Of a stretch of 64,000 nt of DNA, positions 39,881 to 54,000 are shown one piece after another. The position numbers were made by a program, and so were the translations under genes. This stretch comes from Clusia tigrina (taxonomy: Eukaryota; Arthropoda; Insecta; Diptera; Clusiidae), in NCBI GenBank assembly GCA_920105625.2, contig OV050030.1, positions 239,537,889 through 239,601,888 on the forward strand. Direction: 5' to 3'. The notes below the pieces were generated by a model. The model saw only the letters and a list, made by a program, of their open reading frames with translations, ran no database searches and was not told the origin of the DNA. Position 1 is the stretch's first letter; each line of letters starts with the position of its first letter.

Positions 39881-41836
39881 TTCAAATTTTGTAACAATAA
39901 AGTACTCGAGCCTCTTGTCAATTTAAGCTATCGCTCAAAGCTATGCTACCCTTGAGTCCCAAATCAAACACTGATAAAACTTCAAATGGCCCTAACTTCT
40001 ATACGGTACGTCCTACACCTATCAAAGTTTGCAACATACAAATGCTTGTATATTTTTACTGGAGCGTCATAAAACCTTGCAATTTTGTAAAATAAAGTAC
40101 TCGAGCCTCTTGTCAATTTAAGCTATCGCTCAAAGCTATGCTACCCTTGAGTCCCAAATCAAACACTGATAAAACTTCAAATGGCCCTAACTTCTATACG
40201 GTACGTCCTGCACCTATCAAAGTTTGCAACATACAAATGCTTGTATATTTTTACTGGAGCGTCATAAAACCTTGCAATTTTGTAAAATAAAGTACTCGAG
40301 CCTCTTGTCAATTTAAGTTATCGCTCAAAGCTATACTACCCTTGAGTCCCAAATCAAACACTGATAAAACTTCAAATGGCCCCAACTTCTATACGGTACG
40401 TCCTACACCTACCAAAGTTTGCAACATACAAATGCTTGTAACTTTTTACTGGAGCGTCATAAAACCTTGAAATTTTGTAACAATAAAGTACTCGAGCCTC
40501 TTGTCAATTTAAGCTATCGCTCAAAGCTATGCTACCCTGAAGTCCCAAATCAAACACTGATAAAACTTCAAATGTCCCTAACTTCTATACGGTACGTCCT
40601 ACACCTATCAAAGTTTGCAACATACCAATGCTGGTAACTTTTTACTGGAGCGTCATAAAACCTTGAAATTTTGTAACAATAAAGTACTCGAGCCTCTTGT
40701 CAATTTAAGTTATCCCTCAAAGCTATGCTACCCTTGAGTGACAAATCAAACACTGATAAAACTTCAAATGGCCCTAACTTCTATACGGTACGTCCTACAC
40801 CTATCAAAGTTTGCAACATACAAATGCTTGTAACTTTTTACTGGAGCGTAATAAAACCTTCAAATTTTGTAACAATAAAGTACTCGAGCCTCTTGTCAAT
40901 TTAAGCTATCGCTCAAAGCTATGCTACCCTTGAGTCCCAAATCAAACACTGATAAAACTTCAAATGGCCCTAACTTCTATACGGTACGTCCTACACCTAT
41001 CAAAGTTTGCAACATACAAATGCTTGTATATTTTTACTGGAGCGTCATAAAACCTTGCAATTTTGTAAAATAAAGTACTCGAGCCTCTTGTCAATTTAAG
41101 CTATCGCTCAAAGCTATGCTACCCTTGAGTCCCAAATCAAACACTGATAAAACTTCAAATGGCCCTAACTTCTATACGGTACGTCCTGCACCTATCAAAG
41201 TTTGCAACATACAAATGCTTGTATATTTTTACTGGAGCGTCATAAAACCTTGCAATTTTGTAAAATAAAGTACTCGAGCCTCTTGTCAATTTAAGTTATC
41301 GCTCAAAGCTATACTACCCTTGAGTCCCAAATCAAACACTGATAAAACTTCAAATGGCCCCAACTTCTATACGGTACGTCCTACACCTACCAAAGTTTGC
41401 AACATACAAATGCTTGTAACTTTTTACTGGAGCGTCATAAAACCTTGAAATTTTGTAACAATAAAGTACTCGAGCCTCTTGTCAATTTAAGCTATCGCTC
41501 AAAGCTATGCTACCCTGAAGTCCCAAATCAAACACTGATAAAACTTCAAATGTCCCTAACTTCTATACGGTACGTCCTACACCTATCAAAGTTTGCAACA
41601 TACCAATGCTGGTAACTTTTTACTGGAGCGTCATAAAACCTTGAAATTTTGTAACAATAAAGTACTCGAGCCTCTTGTCAATTTAAGTTATCCCTCAAAG
41701 CTATGCTACCCTTGAGTGACAAATCAAACACTGATAAAACTTCAAATGGCCCTAACTTCTATACGGTACGTCCTACACCTATCAAAGTTTGCAACATACA
41801 AATGCTTGTAACTTTTTACTGGAGCGTCATAAAACC
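39881..41836 (+). repeat. 978-bp (5-monomer) higher-order repeat pair
   Basis: The segment 39881-40858 is followed by 40859-41836. Each holds, in order, a consensus-like unit, two GTATATTTTTAC units (the second with CCTGCACC), a CCTGAAGTCC unit with CACCTACCAAAG, and a CATACCAATGCTGG unit with TTATCCCTC. Unit lengths of 196 and 195 bp add up to 978. The only difference I noted is A at 40850 against C at 41828. A related 5-monomer step recurs at 43354 and 44332. Confidence 0.85.
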
Positions 41837-41966
41837 TTGAAATTTTGTAACAATAAAGTACTCGAGCCTCTTGTCAATTTAAGCTATCGCTCAAAGCTAT
41901 GCTACCCTTGAGTCCCAAATCAAACACTGATAAAACTTCAAATGGCCCTAACTTCTATACGGTACG
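41771..41966 (+). repeat. Reference (consensus-like) 196-bp monomer
   Basis: This copy matches the majority base at every position I compared by eye, so it can stand as the reference unit. Landmarks in unit coordinates: TTTTT run at 44-48; CpG at 55-56, 93-94, 118-119, 190-191 and 195-196; AATAAA at 82-87; ScaI site AGTACT at 87-92; XhoI site CTCGAG at 91-96; a 13-bp-spaced direct repeat of AAGCTAT at 111 and 124. The unit also has an internal diverged duplication, starting at CAAATGCTTG (29) and CAAATGGCCC (169). A plain XhoI or ScaI digest should therefore give a ladder close to 196 bp. Confidence 0.93.
41852..41857 (+). promoter_or_regulatory. AATAAA hexamer in the reference monomer (recurs in most monomers)
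   Basis: The canonical eukaryotic polyadenylation hexamer lies at unit position 82-87 and is repeated roughly every 196 bp. It is kept in the GTAAAATAAAG variant and lost in the CAATCTAG variants, which are scattered in block I and dominate block III. Whether any RNA is cleaved here is unknown; the site may be incidental in A+T-rich DNA. Confidence 0.35.
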
Positions 41967-44900
41967 TCCTACACCTATCAAAGTTTGCAACATACAAATG
42001 CTTGTATATTTTTACTGGAGCGTCATAAAACCTTGCAATTTTGTAAAATAAAGTACTCGAGCCTCTTGTCAATTTAAGCTATCGCTCAAAGCTATACTAC
42101 CCTTGAGTCCCAAATCAAACACTGATAAAACTTCAAATGGCCCTAACTTCTATACGGTACGTCCTACACCTACCAAAGTTTGCAACATACAAATGCTTGT
42201 AACTTTTTACTGGAGCGTCATAAAACCTTGAAATTTTGTAACAATAAAGTACTCGAGCCTCTTGTCAATTTAAGCTATCGCTCAAAGCTATGCTACCCTT
42301 GAATCCCAAATCAAACACTGATAAAACTTCAAATGGCAATAACTTCTATACGGTACGTCCTACACCTATCAAAGTTTGCAACATACAAATGCTTGTATAT
42401 TTTTACTGGAGCGTCATAAAACCTTGCAATTTTGTAAAATAAAGTACTCGAGCCTCTTGTCAATTTAAGCCATCGCTCAAAGCTATACTACCCTTGAGTC
42501 CCAAATCAAACACTGATAAAACTTCAAATGGCCCTAACTTCTATACGGTACGTCCTACACCTACCAAAGTTTGCAACATACAAATGCTTGTAACTTTTTA
42601 CTGGAGCGTCATAAAACCTTGAAATTTTGTAACAATAAAGTACTCGAGCCTCTTGTCAATTTAAGCTATCGCTCAAAGCTACGCTACCCTTGAGTCCCAA
42701 ATCAAACACTGATAAAACTTCAAATGGCCCTAACTTCTATACGGTACGTCCTACACCTATGAAAGTTTGCAACATACAAATGCTTGTAACTTTTTACTGG
42801 AGCGTCATAAGACCTTGAAATTTTGTAACAATAAAGTACTCGAGCCTCTTGTCAATTTAAGCTATCGCTCAAAGCTATGCTACCCTTGATTCCCAAATCA
42901 AACACTGATAAAACTTCAAATGGCCCTAACTTCTATACGGTACGTCCTACACCTATCAAAGTTTGCAACATACAAATGCTTGTAACTTTTTACAGGAGCG
43001 TCATAAAATCTTGAAATTTTGTAACAATAAAGTACTCGAGCCTCTTGTCAATTTAAGCTATCGCTCAAAGCTATGCTACCCTTGAGTCCCAAATCAAACA
43101 CTGATAAAACTTCAAATGGCCCTAACTTCTATACGGTTCGTCCTGCACCTATCAAAGTTTGCAACATTCAAATGCTTGTATATTTTTACTGGAGCGTCAT
43201 AAAACCTTGCAATTTTGTAAAATAAAGTACTCGAGCCTCTTGTCATTTTAAGCTATCGCTCAAAGCTATACTACCCTTGAGTCCCAAATCAAACACTGAT
43301 AAAACTTCAAATGGCCCCAACTTCTATACGGTACGTCCTACACCTCCCAAAGTTTGCAACATACAAATGCTTGTAACTTTTTACTGGAGCGTCATAAAAC
43401 CTTGAAATTTTGTAACAATAAAGTACTCGAGCCTCTTGTCAATTTAAGCTATCGCTCAAAGCTATGCTACCCTGAAGTCCCAAATCAAACACTGATAAAA
43501 CTTCAAATGTCCCTAACTTCTATACGGTACGTCCTACACCTATCAAAGTTTGCAACATACCAATGCTGGTAACTTTTTACTGGAGCGTCATAAAACCTTG
43601 AAATTTTGTAACAATAAAGTACTCGAGCCTCTTGTCAATTTAAGCTATCACTCAAAGCTATGCTACCCTTGAGTGACAAATCAAACACTGATAAAACTTC
43701 AAATGGCCCTAAATTCTTTACGGTACGTCCTACACCTATCAAAGTTTGCAACATACAAATGCTTGTAACTTTTTACTGGAGCGTCATAAAACCTTCAAAT
43801 TTTGTAACAATAAAGTACTCGAGCCTCTTGTCAATTTAAGCTATCGCTCAAAGCTATGCTACCCTTGAGTCCCAAATCAAACACTGATAAAACTTCAAAT
43901 GGCCCTAACTTCTATACGGTACGTCCTACACCTATCAAAGTTTGCAACATACAAATGCTTGTATATTTTTACTGGAGCGTCATAAAACCTTGCAATTTTG
44001 TAAAATAAAGTACTCGAGCCTCTTGTCAATTTAAGCTATCGCTCAAAGCTATGCTACCCTTGAGTCCCAAATCAAACACTGATAAAACTTCAAATGGCCC
44101 TAACTTCTATACGGTACGTCCTGCACCTATCAAAGTTTGCAACATACAAATGCTTGTATATTTTTACTGGAGCGTCATAAAACCTTGCAATTTTGTAAAA
44201 TAAAGTACTCGAGCCTCTTGTCAATTTAAGTTATCGCTCAAAGCTATACTACCCTTGAGTCCCAAATCAAACACTGATAAAACTTCAAATGGCCCCAACT
44301 TCTATACGGTACGTCCTACACCTACCAAAGTTTGCAACATACAAATGCTTGTAACTTTTTACTGGAGCGTCATAAAACCTTGAAATTTTGTAACAATAAA
44401 GTACTCGAGCCTCTTGTCAATTTAAGCTATCGCTCAAAGCTATGCTACCCTGAAGTCCCAAATCAAACACTGATAAAACTTCAAATGTCCCTAACTTCTA
44501 TACGGTACGTCCTACACCTATCAAAGTTTGCAACATACCAATGCTGGTAACTTTTTACTGGAGCGTCATAAAACCTTGAAATTTTGTAACAATAAAGTAC
44601 TCGAGCCTCTTGTCAATTTAAGTTATCCCTCAAAGCTATGCTACCCTTGAGTGACAAATCAAACACTGATAAAACTTCAAATGGCCCTAACTTCTATACG
44701 GTACGTCCTACACCTATCAAAGTTTGCAACATACAAATGCTTGTAACTTTTTACTGGAGCGTCATAAAACCTTGAAATTTTGTAACAATAAAGTACTCGA
44801 GCCTCTTGTCAATTTAAGCTATCGCTCAAAGCTATGCTACCCTTGAGTCCCAAATCAAACACTGATAAAACTTCAAATGGCTCTAACTTCTATACGGTAC

Positions 44901-46460
44901 GTCCTACACCTATCAAAGTTTGCAACATACAAATGCTTGTATATTTTTACTGGAGCGTCATAAAACCTTGCAATTTTGTAAAATAAAGTACTCGAGCCTC
45001 TTGTCAATTTAAGCTATCGCTCAAAGCTATACTACCCTTGAGTCCCAAATCAAACACTGATAAAACTTCAAATGGCCCTAACTTCTATACGGTACGTCCT
45101 ACACCTACCAAAGTTTGCAACATACAAATGCTTGTAACTTTTTACTGGAGCGTCATAAAACCTTGAAATTTTGAAAAGTACTCGAGCCTCTTGTCAATTT
45201 AAGCTATCGCTCAAAGCTACGCTACCCTTGAGTCCCAAATCAAACACTGATAAAACTTCAAATGGCCCTAACATCTATACGGTACGTCCTACACCTATGA
45301 AAGTTTGCAACATACAAATGCTTGTAACTTTTTACTGGAGCACATAAAACCTTGAAATTTTGTAACAACAAAGTACTCGAGCCTCTTGTCAATTTAAGCT
45401 ATCGCTCAAAGCTATGCTACCCTTGATTCCCAAATCAAACACTGATAAAACTTCAAATGGCCCTAACTTCTATACGGTACGTCCTACACCTATCAAAGTT
45501 TGCAACATACAAATGCTTGTAACTTTTTACAGGAGCGTCATAAAATCTTGAAATTTTGTAACAATAAAGTACTCGAGCCTCTTGCCAATTTAAGCTATCG
45601 CTCAAAGCTATGCTACCCTTGAGTCCCAAATCAAACACTGATAAAACTTCAAATGGCCCTAACTTCTATACGGTACGTCCTGCACCTATCAAAGTTTGCA
45701 ACATACAAATGCTTGTATATTTTTACTGGAGCGTCATAAAACCTTCCAATTTTGTAAAATAAAGTACTCGAGCCTCTTGTCAATTTAAGCTATCGCTCAA
45801 AGCTATACTACCCTTGAGTCCCAAATCAAACACTGATAAAACTTCAAATGGCCCCAACTTCTATACGGTACGTCCTACACCTACCAAAGTTTGCAACATA
45901 CAAATGCTGGTAACTTTTTACTGGAGCGTCATAAAACCTTGAAATTTTGTAACAGTAAAGTACTCGAGCCTCTTGTCAATTTAAGCTATCGCTCAAAGCT
46001 GCGCTACCCTTGAGTCCCAAATCAAACACTGATAAAACTTCAAATGGCCCTAACTTCTATACGGTACGTCCTACACCTATGAAAGTTTGCAACATACAAA
46101 TGCTTGTAACTTTTTACTGGAGCGTCATAAAACCTTGAAATTTTGTAACAATAAAGTACTCGAGCCTCTTGTCAATTTAAGCTATCGCTCAAAGCTACGC
46201 TACCCTTGATTCCCAAATCAAACACTGATAAAACTTGAAATGACCCTAACTTCTATACGGTACGTCCTACACCTATCAAAGTTTGCAACATACAAATGCT
46301 TGTAACTTTTTACAGGAGCGTCATAAAATCTTGAAATTTTGTAACAATAAAGTACTCGAGCCTCTTGTCAATTTAAGCTATCGCTCAAAGCTATGCTACC
46401 CTTGAGTCCCAAATCAAACACTGATAAAACTTCAAATGGCCCTAACTTCTATACGGTACG

Positions 46461-49400
46461 TCCTACACCTATCAAAGTTTGCAACATACAAATGCTGGTA
46501 CATTTTTACTGGAGCGTCATAAAAACTTGCAATTTTGTAAAATAAAGTACTCGAGCCTCTTGTCAATTTAAGCTATCGCTCAAAGCTATACTACCATTGA
46601 GTCCCAAATCAAACACTGATAAAACTTCAAATGGCCCTAACTTCTATACGGTACGTCCTACACCTACCAAAGTTTGCAACACACAAATGCTTGTAACTTT
46701 TTACTGGAGCGTCATAAAACCTTGAAATTTTGTAAAATAAAGTACTCGAGCCTCTTGTCAATTTACGCTATCGCTCAAAGCTATGCTACCCTTGAGTCCC
46801 AAATCAAACACAGATAAAGCTTCAAATGGCCCTAATTTCTATACGGTACGTCCGACACCTATCAAAGTTTGCAACATACAAATGCTTGTAACATTTTACT
46901 GGAGCGTCATAAAACCTTGAAATTTTGTAACAATAAAGTACTCGAGCCTCTTGTCAATTTAAGCTATCGCTCAAAGCTATGCTACCCTTAATTCCCAAGT
47001 CAATCACTGATAAAACTTCAAATGGCCCTAACTTCTATACGGTACGTCCTACACCTATCAAAGTTTGCAACATACAAATGCTTGTAACTTTTTACAGGAG
47101 CGTCATAAAACCTTGAAATTTTGTAACAATAAAGTACTCGAGCCTCTTGTCAATTTAAGCTATCGCTCAAAGGTATGCTACCCTTGAGTCCCAAATCAAA
47201 CACTGATAAAACTTCAAATGGCCCTAACCTCTATACGGTACGTCCTACACCTATCAAAGTTTGCAACATACAAATGCTTGTAACTTTTTACAGAAGCGTC
47301 ATAAAACCTTGAAATTTTGTAACAATAAAGTACTCGAGCCTCTTGTCAATTTAAGCTATAGCTCAAAGCTATGCTTCCCTTGATTCCCAAATCAAACACT
47401 GATAAAACTTCAAATGGCCCTAACTTCTATACGGTACGTCCTACACCTATCAAAGTTTGCAACATACAAATGCTTGTAACTTTTTACAGGAGCGTCATAA
47501 AATCTTGAAATTTTGTAACAATAAAGTACTCGAGCCTCTTGTCAATTTAAGCTATCGCTCAAAGCTATGCTACCCTTAAGTCCCAAATCAAACACTGATA
47601 AAACTTCAAATGGCCCTAACTTCTATACGGTACGTCCTACACCTATCAAAGTTTGCAACATACAAATGCTTGTATATTTTTACTGGAGCGTCATAAAACC
47701 TTGCAATTTTGTAAAATAAAGTACTCGAGCCTCTTGTCAATTTAAGCTATCGCTCAAAGCTATACTACCCTTGAGTCCCAAATGAAACACTGATAAAACT
47801 TCAAATGGCCCTAACTTCTATACGGTACGTCCTACACCTATCAAAGTTTGCAACATACAAATGCTTGTAACTTTTTACAGGAGCGTCATAAAATCTTGAA
47901 ATTTTGTAACAATAAAGTACTCGAGCCTCTTGTCAATTTAAGCTATCGCTCAAAGCTATGCTACCCTTGAGTCCCAAATCAAACACTGATAAAACTTCAA
48001 ATGGCCCTAACTTCTATACGGTACGTCCTACACCTATCAAAGTTTGCAACATACAAATGCTGGTACATTTTTACTGGAGCGTCATAAAAACTTGCAATTT
48101 TGTAAAATAAAGTACTCGAGCCTCTTGTCAATTTAAGCTATCGCTCAAAGCTATACTACCATTGAGTACCAAATCAAACACTGATAAAACTTCAAATGGC
48201 CCTAACTTCTATACGGTACGTCCTACACCTATCAAAGTTTGCAACATACAAATGCTTGTAACATTTTACTGGAGCGTCATAAAACCTTGAAATTTTGTAA
48301 CAATAAAGTACTCGAGCCTCTTGTCAATTTAAGCTATCGCTCAAAGCTATGCTACCCTTAATTCCCAAGTCAATCACTGATAAAACTTCAAATGGCCCTA
48401 ACTTCTATACGGTACGTCCTACACCTATCAAAGTTTGCAACATACAAATGCTTGTAACTTTTTACAGGAGCGTCATAAAATCTTGAAATTTTGTAACAAT
48501 AAAGTACTCGAGCCTCTTGTCAATTTAAGCTATCGCTCAAAGGTATGCTACCCTTGAGTCCCAAATCAAACACTGATAAAACTTCAAATGGCCCTAACCT
48601 CTATACGGTACGTCCTACACCTATCAAAGTTTGCAACATACAAATGCTTGTAACTTTTTACAGAAGCGTCATAAAACCTTGAAATTTTGTAACAATAAAG
48701 TACTCGAGCCTTTTGTCAATTTAAGCTATCGCTCAAAGCTATGCTACCCTTGATTCCCAAATCAAACACTGATAAAACTTCAAATGGCCCTAACTTCTAT
48801 ACGGTACGTCCTACACCTATCAAAGTTTGCAACATACAAATGCTTGTAACTTTTTACAGGAGCGTCATAAAACCTTGAAATTTTGTAACAATAAAGTACT
48901 CGAGCCTCTTGTCAATTTAAGCTATCGCTCAAAGCTATGCTACCCTTGATTCCCAAATCAAACACTGATAAAACTTCAAATGGCCCTAACTTCTATACGG
49001 TACGTCCTACACCTATCAAAGTTTGCAACATACAAATGCTTGTATATTTTTACTGGAGCGTCATAAAACCTTGCAATTTTGTAAAATAAAGTACTCGAGC
49101 CTCTTGTCAATTTAAGCTATCGCTCAAAGCTATACTACCCTTGAGTCCCAAATCAAACACTGATAAAACTTCAAATGGCCCTAACTTCTATACGGTACGT
49201 CCTACACCTATCAAAGTTTGCAACATACAAATGCTTGTAACTTTTTACTGGAGCGTCATAAAACCTTGAAATTTTTTTACAATAAAGTACTCGAGCCTCT
49301 TGTCAATTTAGGATATCGCTCATAGCTATGCTACCCTTGAGTCCCAAATCAAACTCAGATAAAACTTCAAATGGTCCTAATTTCTATACGGTACGTCTTA

Positions 49401-51931
49401 CACCTATCAAAGTTTGCAATATACAAATGCTTGTATATTTTTACTGGAGCGTCATAAAACCTTGCAATTTTGTAAAATAAAGTACTCGAGCCTCTTCTCA
49501 ATTTAAGCTATCGCTCAAAGCTATACTACCCTTGAGTCCCAAATGAAACACTGATAAAACTTCAAATGGCCCTAACTTCTATACGGTACGTCCTACACCT
49601 ATCAAAGTTTGCAACATACAAATGCTTGTAACTTTTTACAGGAGCGTCATAAAATCTTGAAATTTTGTAACAATAAAGTACTCGAGCCTCTTGTCAATTT
49701 AAGCTATCGCTCAAAGCTATGCTACCCTTGAGTCCCAAATCAAACACTGATAAAACTTCAAATGGCCCTAACTTCTATACGGTACGTCCTACACCTATCA
49801 AAGTTTGCAACATACAAATGCTGGTACATTTTTACTGGAGCGTCATAAAAACTTGCAATTTTGTAAAATAAAGTACTCGAGCCTCTTGTCAATTTAAGCT
49901 ATCGCTCAAAGCTATACTACCATTGAGTACCAAATCAAACACTGATAAAACTTCAAATGGCCCTAACTTCTATACGGTACGTCCTACACCTACCAAAGTT
50001 TGCAACACACAAATGCTTGTAACTTTTTACTGGAGTGTCATAAAACCTTGAAATTTTGTAAAATAAAGTACTCGAGCCTCTTGTCAATTTAAGTTATCAC
50101 TCAAAGCTATGCTACCCTTGACTAACAAATCAAACAGTGATAAAACTTCAAATGGCCCTAACTTCTATACGGTACGTCCTACACCTATCAAAGTTTGCAA
50201 CATACAAATGCTTGTAACTTTTTACTGGAGCGTCATAAAACCATGAAATTTTGTAACAATAAAGTACTCGAGCCTCTTGTCAATTTAAGCTATCGCTCAA
50301 AGCTATGCTACCCTTGAGTCCCAAATCAAACACAGATAAAGCTTCAAATGGCCCTAATTTCTATACGGTACGTCCGACACCTATCAAAGTTTGCAACATA
50401 CAAATGCTTGTAACATTTTACTGGAGCGTCATAAAACCTTGAAATTTTGTAACAATAAAGTACTCGAGCCTCTTGTCAATTTAAGCTATCGCTCAAAGCT
50501 ATGCTACCCTTAATTCCCAAGTCAATCACTGATAAAACTTCAAATGGCCCTAACTTCTATACGGTACGTCCTACACCTATCAAAGTTTGCAACATACAAA
50601 TGCTTGTAACTTTTTACAGGAGCGTCATAAAACCTTGAAATTTTGTAACAATAAAGTACTCGAGCCTCTTGTCAATTTAAGCTATCGCTCAAAGGTATGC
50701 TACCCTTGAGTCCCAAATCAAACACTGATAAAACTTCAAATGGCCCTAACCTATATACGGTACGTCCTACACCTATCAAAGTTTCCAACATACAAATGCT
50801 TGTAACTTTTTACAGAAGCGTCATAAAACCTTGAAATTTTGTAACAATAAAGTACTCGAGCCTCTTGTCAATTTAAGCTATCGCTCAAAGCTATGCTACC
50901 CTTGATTCCCAAATCAAACACTGATAAAACTTCGCCCTAACTTCTATACGGTACGTCCTACACCTATCAAAGTTTGCAACATACAAATGCTTGTAACTTT
51001 TTACAGGAGCGTCATAAAACCTTGAAATTTTGTAACAATAAAGTACTCGAGCCTCTTGTCAATTTAAGCTATCGCTCAAAGCTATGCTACCCTTGAGTCC
51101 CAAATCAAACACTGATAAAACTTCAAATGGCCCTAACTTCTATACGGTACGTCCTACACCTATCAAAGTTTGCAACATACAAATGCTTGTATATTTTTAC
51201 TGGAGCGTCATAAAACCTTGCAATTTTGTAAAATAAAGTACTCGAGCCTCTTGTCAATTTAAGCTATCGCTCAAAGCTATACTACCCTTGAGTCCCAAAT
51301 CAAACACTGATAAAACTTCAAATGGCCCTAACTTCTATACGGTACGTCCTACACCTATCAAAGTTTGCAACATACAAATGCTTGTAACTTTTTACTGGAG
51401 CGTCATAAAACCTTGAAATTTTTTTACAATAAAGTACTCGAGCCTCTTGTCAATTTAGGATATCGCTCATAGCTATGCTACCCTTGAGTCCCAAATCAAA
51501 CTCAGATAAAACTTCAAATGGTCCTAATTTTATACGGTACATCTTACACCTATCAAAGTTTGCAATATACAAATGCTTGTATATTTTTACTGGAGCGTCA
51601 TAAAACCTTGCAATTTTGTAAAATAAAGTACTCGAGCCTCTTGTCAATTTAAGCTGTCGCTCAAAGCTATGCTACCCTTGAGTCCCAAATCAAACACTGA
51701 TAAAACTTCAAATGGCCCTAACTTCTATACGGTACGTCCTACACCTATCAAAGTTTGCAACATATAAATGCTTGTATATTTTTACTGGAGCGTCATAAAA
51801 CCTTGCAATTTTGTAAAATAAAGTACTCGAGCCTCTTGTCAATTTAAGCTATCGCTCAAAGCTATACTACCCTTGAGTCCCAAATCAAACACTGATAAAA
51901 CTTCAAATGGCCCTAACTTCTATACGGTACG
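46461..51931 (+). repeat. Subfamily block V: TAATTCCCAAGTC / ACAGAAGCG monomers
   Basis: Diagnostic types are CTGGTACATTTTTAC (46491, 48056, 49817), TAATTCCCAAGTCAATC (46989, 48359, 50511), ACAGAAGCG (near 47290, 48660, 50812), and GGATATCGCTCATAG with AAACTCAGATAAAAC (49311, 51458). The spacings differ between markers (1565 and 1761 bp for the first type; 1370 and 2152 bp for the second). Copies in this block have therefore gained or lost one or more monomers relative to each other. A 5-bp deletion (ACTTCGCCC) lies near 50930. Confidence 0.83.
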
Positions 51932-54000
51932 TCCTACACCTATCAAAGTTTGCAACATACAAATGCTTGTAACTTTTTACTGGAGCGTCATAAAACCTTG
52001 AAATTTTGTAACAATAAAGTACTCGAGCCTCTTGTCAATTTAAGCTATCGCTCAAAGCTACGCTGCCCTTGAGTCCCAAATCAAACACTGAGAAAACTTC
52101 AAATGGCCCAAACTTCTATACGGTACGTCCTACACCTATGAAAGTTTGCAACATACAAATGCTTGTAACTTTTTACTGGAGCGTCATAAAACCTTGAAAT
52201 TTTGTAACAATAAAGTACTCGAGCCTCTTGTCATTTTAAGCTATCGCTCAAAGCTATGCTACCCTTGAGTCCCAAATCAAACACAGATAAAACTTCAAAT
52301 GGCCCTAACTTCTATACGGTACGTTTTACACCTATCAAAGTTTGCAACATACAAATGCTTGTAACTTTTTACAGGAGCGTCATAAAACCTTGAAATTTTG
52401 TAACAATAAAGTACTCGAGCCTCTTGTCAATTTAAGCTATCGCTCAAAGCTATGCTACCCTTGAGTCCCAAATCAAACACTGATAAAACTTCAAATGGCC
52501 CTAACTTCTATACGGTACGTCCTACACCTATCAAAGTTTGCAACATAGAAATGCTTGTAACTTTTTACAGGAGCGTCATAAAACCTTGAAATTTTGTAAC
52601 AATAAAGTACTCGAGCCTCTTGTCAATTTAAGCTATCGCTCAAAGCTATGCTACCCTTGAGTCCCAAATCAAACACTGATAAAACTTCAAATGGCCCTAA
52701 CTTCTATACGGTACGTCCTACACCTATCAAAGTTTGCAACATACAAATGCTTGTATATTTTTACTAGAGCGTCATAAAACCTTGCAATTTTGTAAAATAA
52801 AGTACTCGAGCCTCTTGTCAATTTAAGCTATCGCTCAAAGCTATACTACCCTTGAGTCCCAAATCAAACACTGATAAAACTTCAAATGGCCCTAACTTCT
52901 ATACGGTACGTCCTACACCTACCAAAGTTTGCAACATACAAATGCTTGTAACTTTTTACTGGAGCGTCATAAAACCTTGAAATTTTGTAACAATAAAGTA
53001 CTCGAGCCTCTTGTCAATTTAAGATATCGCTCATAGCTATGCTACCCTTGAGTCCCAAATCAAACACTGATAAAACTTCAAATGGCCCTAACTTCTATAC
53101 GGTACATCCTACACCTATCAAAGTTTGCAACATACAAATGCTTGTAACTTTTTACTGGAGCGTCATAAAACCTTGAAATTTTGTAACAATAAAGTACTCG
53201 AGCCTCTTGTCAATTTAAGATATCGCTCATAGCTATGCTACCCTTGAGACCCAAATCAAACACTGATAAAACTTCAAATGGCCCTAACTTCTATACGGTA
53301 CGTCCTACACCTATCAAAGTTTGCAACATACAAATGCTTGTAACTTTTTACTGGAGCGTCATAAAACCTTGAAATTTTGTAACAATAAAGTACTCGAGCC
53401 TCTTGTTAATTTAAGCTATCGCTCAAAGCTACGCCACCCTCGAGTCCCAAATCAAACACTGATAAAACTTCAAATGGCCCTAACTTCTATACGGTACGTC
53501 CTACACCTATCAAAGTTTGCAACATACAAATGCTTGTAACTTTTTACTGGAGCGTCATAAAACCTTGAAATTTTGTAACAATAAAGTACTCGAGCCTCTT
53601 GTCAATTTAAGCTATCGCTCAAAGATATGCTACCCTTGAGTCCCAAATCAAACACAGATAAAACTTCAAATGGCCCTAATTTCTGTACGGTACGTCCTGC
53701 ACCTATCAAAGTTTGCAACATACAAATGCTTGTATCATTTTACTGGAGCGTCATAAAACCTTGAAATTTTGTAACAATAAAGTACTCGAGCCTCTTGTCA
53801 ATTTAAGCTATCGCTCAAAGCTACGCTACCCTTGAGTCCCAAATCAAACACTGATAAAACTTCAAATGGCCCTGACTTCTATACGGTACGTCCTACACCT
53901 ATCAAAGTTTGCAACATACAATTGCTTGTAACTTTTTACTGGAGCGTCATAAAACCTTGAAATTTTGTAACAATAAAGTACTCGAGCCTCTTGTCAATTT

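Larger units (their letters stand above)
38262..44762 (+). repeat. 3913-bp (20-monomer) duplication
   Basis: The segment 38262-40849 recurs at 42175-44762. Markers at exactly 3913 bp are GAATCCC (38388 and 42301), CATAAGAC (38891 and 42804), the CCTGAAGTCC monomers (39441 and 43354; 40419 and 44332), and CTTCAAATTTT (39881 and 43794). Single-base differences are few, for example GGTCC near 38619 against GGCCC, and CTATGCTACC near 39355 against CTATACTACC. Confidence 0.85.
31989..46460 (+). repeat. Subfamily block IV: GTATATTTTTAC / CCTGAAGTCC monomers
   Basis: Characteristic types are a 195-bp unit with GTATATTTTTACTGG and GTAAAATAAAG, units with CACCTACCAAAG or CACCTCCCAAAG, CTACGCTACCC, CCTGAAGTCCC, CATACCAATGCTGG, CTTGAGTGACAAATC, CATAAGACC and ACAGGAGCGTCATAAAATC. 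They recur in ordered runs of 5, 7, 8 and 15 monomers. Block III types return briefly at about 34440-34930 because of a 2939-bp duplication. Small private deletions lie near 37653 (8 bp), 45170 (6 bp) and 45342 (2 bp). Confidence 0.85.

Noticed and set aside
41881..41907. Hairpin or attachment site at the AAGCTAT pair (unit positions 111-130)
   Set aside because: The two AAGCTAT copies are direct, not inverted, 13 bp apart, and are better read as a small internal duplication than as a structured element.
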